Shown here piece by piece: positions 33,653 to 35,564 of a stretch of DNA of 35,564 nt (position 1 is the stretch's first letter; each line of letters begins with the position of its first letter). The notes below the pieces were generated by a model. It did no database searches, was not told the DNA's origin, and saw only the letters and a program-made list of their open reading frames with translations. The stretch lies in contig JBBRTJ010000025.1 of NCBI GenBank assembly GCA_038244535.1, positions 1 through 35,564 of the forward strand, written 5' to 3'. This DNA is from JBBRTJ01 sp038244535. Lineage in GTDB: Bacteria > Actinomycetota > Acidimicrobiia > Acidimicrobiales > Ilumatobacteraceae. A program made the position numbers and the translations under genes.

Positions 33653-34203
33653 CGAAAGGAACCTCTTCGCTCAGCCGCCGGGGGCGGCGGTTCGGTAGTG
33701 ACCGGCGACGTTCACCGGCGGATCGCGGCCGCCGGAAACCCTACGGGTCCGAGAGCAGCCATGAATACCTTCGTTGCCGACGACATCATCGGCCCGCAGC
33801 CACCACCAACCAAGGGCCTTGGTCCCCGCTTGACCCCGACCGAGGCGCAGGTTGTGCGGCCAACGAGCGCTCAGCACGCATTCATCGCACAAGTCGGCGA
33901 TCCTCACTTACCACCGTCATCCCCCGTGCCGACGTGGCGGGCACCGTCGAGGCGATCGGCCGCCGCGTCACGCAGCCCGAAGCACCACAGGCCGTTCGCT
34001 ACCTGCAGGGGAACGCCCGAGGCAAGGTCGTCATCACGACCTGACCACTCGTCACGGCGACAACGACGGCGGCTGGCGCGGGTTGTGCAGTGAAGAAGCG
34101 CCCGCTGCGCGTTCGCCGCACGTCTTGCCCCGGCCCGGACGGCACCCGGCTCACCTAGCATTTGGGCAGCCACGTCGAACGCTGTCATCGGGGAGGAGTG
34201 CAC
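33653..34203. other. 551-base stretch without an intact gene
   Basis: Open frames here are short and look like GC-driven noise. The stretch contains the medium-chain dehydrogenase relic at 33901-34044. It also has a CCTACGGG box at 33740-33747 that resembles the start of a promoter, followed by an ATG at 33761 opening a protein-like but unrecognised stretch (NTFVADDIIGPQPPP). A -10-like TAGCAT at 34156-34161 precedes the next gene. The region reads as a decayed gene remnant rather than pure spacer. Confidence 0.5.
33901..34044 (+). pseudogene. Relic of a zinc-type/quinone oxidoreductase (MDR family), middle deleted
   Basis: In one frame ending at TGA 34042-34044 the DNA encodes IPRADVAGTVEAIGRRVTQ and then PEAPQAVRYLQGNARGKVVITT. 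The first part matches the N-terminal P-G-x-D-V-A-G-T-V-E-A-V-G-x-x-V-T segment of medium-chain dehydrogenases. The second part matches their extreme C-terminus (A-x-R-Y-L-x-x-G-x-x-R-G-K-V-V-I-T). About 200 residues that should lie between them, including the Rossmann domain, are absent, and there is no valid start. It is a dead fragment with an in-frame internal deletion. Confidence 0.5.
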
Positions 34204-34428
34204 ATGTCCGAGCCGAGCGCCACGCCCCGACTTCCTCCTCGCTGGTTCGTCCGGTTCTTCTGGTTCACCCATCGCCGCGCCTACCGACTGACGGGCGGCC
34301 GTGTGGGGCTGTGGCGGCCGAAGCCGAACGGGTGGGGGGCCACGGGGCTCACCACGGTCGGGCGCTGGACCGGCACGGAACGCAGTTCCACCCACACCGC
34401 GGTCGTGATCCTGGAACCCCGGGGCTGA
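34204..34428 (+). CDS. Internally deleted deazaflavin(F420)-dependent nitroreductase/DUF385 protein, 74 residues
   Basis: The ATG at 34204 has an excellent GGAGGAG ribosome binding site. Residues 12-59 (PRWFVRFFWFTHRRAYRLTG, GRVGLWRPKPNGWG, LTTVGRWTGTERS) match the N-terminal part of Ddn-like F420H2-dependent reductases, which are about 140-150 residues long. The sequence then jumps to THTAVVILEPRG, the family's extreme C-terminus (compare T-I-P-I-V-V-C-E-P in Mycobacterium Ddn). So the middle, about 70 residues with the cofactor-binding strands, is missing and the ends are joined in frame. It cannot be a working reductase. It is separated from the YcaO start by two bases, so translation is probably coupled; a new role as a short leader or partner protein is possible but unproven. 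Confidence 0.7.
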   Translation: MSEPSATPRLPPRWFVRFFWFTHRRAYRLTGGRVGLWRPKPNGWGATGLTTVGRWTGTERSSTHTAVVILEPRG

Positions 34429-34430
34429 TC

Positions 34431-35564
34431 GTGTGGGACTTCGGGCCGGCACCAAAGGTCCCGGGCACTCACCGGGTGTCGCCGCTCGAAGCGACCGAAG
34501 CACGCGCACTCGGCATCCTCGCTCTCGTACCGATCACCCGGATCTCCGACGTGTCGCCGCTTGATCCGCTGGGCCTTCCCATCTTCTCCGCCGCCACGCC
34601 CCTGGCCGCCGACCTCACGAGCCACATGGGAAAGGGGGTCGACACACTGAGCGCGAAGGTGAGCGCCGTGATGGAGGCCGTCGAGCGCGTCAGCGCCGAA
34701 GCTCCCGTGCCGGGCGCGACTCGACGAGGGTCGTTCACCGATCTCGTCCGAGACGCACGAACTGCCGTCATCGATCCCGTCACCCTCACGCTGCCCAGTG
34801 ATTCCGACTATCGACCCGACACGACGTTCACCTGGGTGAGCAGCCATGACCTGATCGCCGATCGCGGAGTGTGGATGGCGTCAGATCTGGTGACGAGCCC
34901 TCCGAGCGAAGGCGTGCTGCACGAAGTCGATACGAACGGCCTCGCCGCCGGGAACACCCACCTGGAGGCAACCGTTCACGGTCTCTGCGAGGTGATCGAG
35001 CGCGACGCATGGAGCCAGCAGGAGTTCGTGATCCAGTTCGGGCACGCGGGGGTTCAGCTGCCCCCACAGCGCTGGATCGCGCTGGAGACCCTGCCGGACG
35101 AGGCCGGTTCATGGGTCGAGCGAATCCACCGTTGCGGTCTCGACCTGGTGTTGCACGACATCACCACCGACCTCGGGGTGACGACGGTCCAGGCCCTGCT
35201 GACCGACCCTCACTTCATGACCGCCGCTGGGCCTCAGCCCATGCACTTCCAGGGCTTGGGCACCCACCCGGCGGCGGCCACCGCCGCGCTTCGCGCAATC
35301 AGCGAGGCGGTCCAAGGGCGATCGTCGGTGATCCAGGGTGCGAGGGACTCCTACAACACCATGCCCTCCTCGACGAGGAGCTACACGAAGGCCCGCCGCG
35401 CCGCCGAGCTGGTGCCGCGCTCCGGCATCGCCTTCTCCGACCTGGCGAGCGTCTGGCATGACGACCTTCTGGACGATCTGCGGTTCTTGATCGAGCGCCT
35501 GACCCGTGCCGGCCTCGAGCATGTGATCGTCACCGACCTGACACGCCCGAAGCTCGCCATCCCC
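34431..35564 (+). CDS. YcaO family protein, probable TfuA-associated type (3' truncated by window)
   Basis: A GTG at 34431, two bases after the preceding stop, opens a frame of 378 codons that continues past the window edge. It is clearly YcaO. The N-terminus VPGTHRVSPLEATE is followed by PITRISDVSPLDPLGLPIFSA, MGKGVDTLSAKVSAVMEAVE, TNGLAAGNTHLEATVHGLCE and VIERDAWS, which carry the ATP/Mg-binding Glu residues. Then FQGLGTHPAAATAALRAISE and the final HVIVTDLTRPKLAIP follow. YcaO enzymes use ATP to activate peptide backbone amides, forming azolines, thioamides or amidines. The absence of an N-terminal docking (E1-like) domain and the T-N-G-L-A-A-G-N-T phrase fit the short YcaO proteins paired with TfuA in thioamidation. 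That partner, if present, would lie downstream, outside the window. Confidence 0.88.
   Translation, partial: MWDFGPAPKVPGTHRVSPLEATEARALGILALVPITRISDVSPLDPLGLPIFSAATPLAADLTSHMGKGVDTLSAKVSAVMEAVERVSAEAPVPGATRRGSFTDLVRDARTAVIDPVTLTLPSDSDYRPDTTFTWVSSHDLIADRGVWMASDLVTSPPSEGVLHEVDTNGLAAGNTHLEATVHGLCEVIERDAWSQQEFVIQFGHAGVQLPPQRWIALETLPDEAGSWVERIHRCGLDLVLHDITTDLGVTTVQALLTDPHFMTAAGPQPMHFQGLGTHPAAATAALRAISEAVQGRSSVIQGARDSYNTMPSSTRSYTKARRAAELVPRSGIAFSDLASVWHDDLLDDLRFLIERLTRAGLEHVIVTDLTRPKLAIP

Noticed and set aside
33671..33907. 78-codon open frame on the minus strand in the gene-poor stretch
   Set aside because: It has no recognisable motif or ribosome binding site and overlaps the MDR relic region; support is too weak to call it a gene.
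34204..34428. RiPP precursor peptide for the YcaO enzyme
   Set aside because: Its sequence matches the N- and C-termini of Ddn-like reductases too well, with no Cys/Ser/Thr-rich core and no leader features; it is kept only as a relic coupled to YcaO.

Overview
The window is GC-rich DNA from a high-GC Gram-positive-type bacterium. Many genes start with GTG or TTG, mRNAs appear to include leaderless ones, and there are F420-linked enzyme families, a GTG-started two-domain adenylate cyclase of mycobacterial type, an LPXTG-type surface protein with Thr/Ala/Pro/Val repeats, and a probable selenoprotein. Together these suggest an actinobacterium, perhaps of the Acidimicrobiia; that placement is inference, since no rRNA or other marker gene is present. 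No rRNA, tRNA, CRISPR array, transposase or phage gene was seen.

Layout. 1-621 is the end of a Gfo/Idh/MocA oxidoreductase. 731-12083 is an envelope and secretion region: an LPXTG-like surface protein (+), a perfect-stem terminator, a minus-strand group (Ig-like secreted protein, NagA, SGNH-fused acyltransferase), a VOC protein, a small secreted DUF11-like protein, an SDR, and a 1368-residue subtilase. 12084-15287 is a regulatory island: a LuxR-type STAND ATPase regulator lies between two promoters that share an identical 19-nt element at identical spacing, one driving the subtilase and one driving a small DUF4242-like protein. 15296-22238 holds metabolic and transport genes: a FAD monooxygenase, an SDR, a membrane protein, a DUF2505 protein, an MFS exporter coupled to a serine hydrolase, and a universal stress protein. 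22281-22576 is a degenerate VapBC module with its operator-like repeats. 22593-24885 carries the adenylate cyclase and a thioredoxin-fold gene with an in-frame UGA followed by a bacterial SECIS-like hairpin. 25019-26982 is a coupled P-loop ATPase and beta-CASP hydrolase pair. 27187-33652 has an F420-type flavin/deazaflavin protein, an AfsR-like regulator, an FMO-OsmC pair, a methyltransferase and a DUF4389 membrane protein. 33653-35564 contains two internally deleted gene relics and a YcaO gene that runs off the window.

The most notable points are the selenoprotein that a standard gene caller splits in two, the shared LuxR-flanking promoter element, the YcaO gene starting a possible peptide- or protein-modification locus at the right edge, and three gene relics that all keep their ends but have lost their middles.
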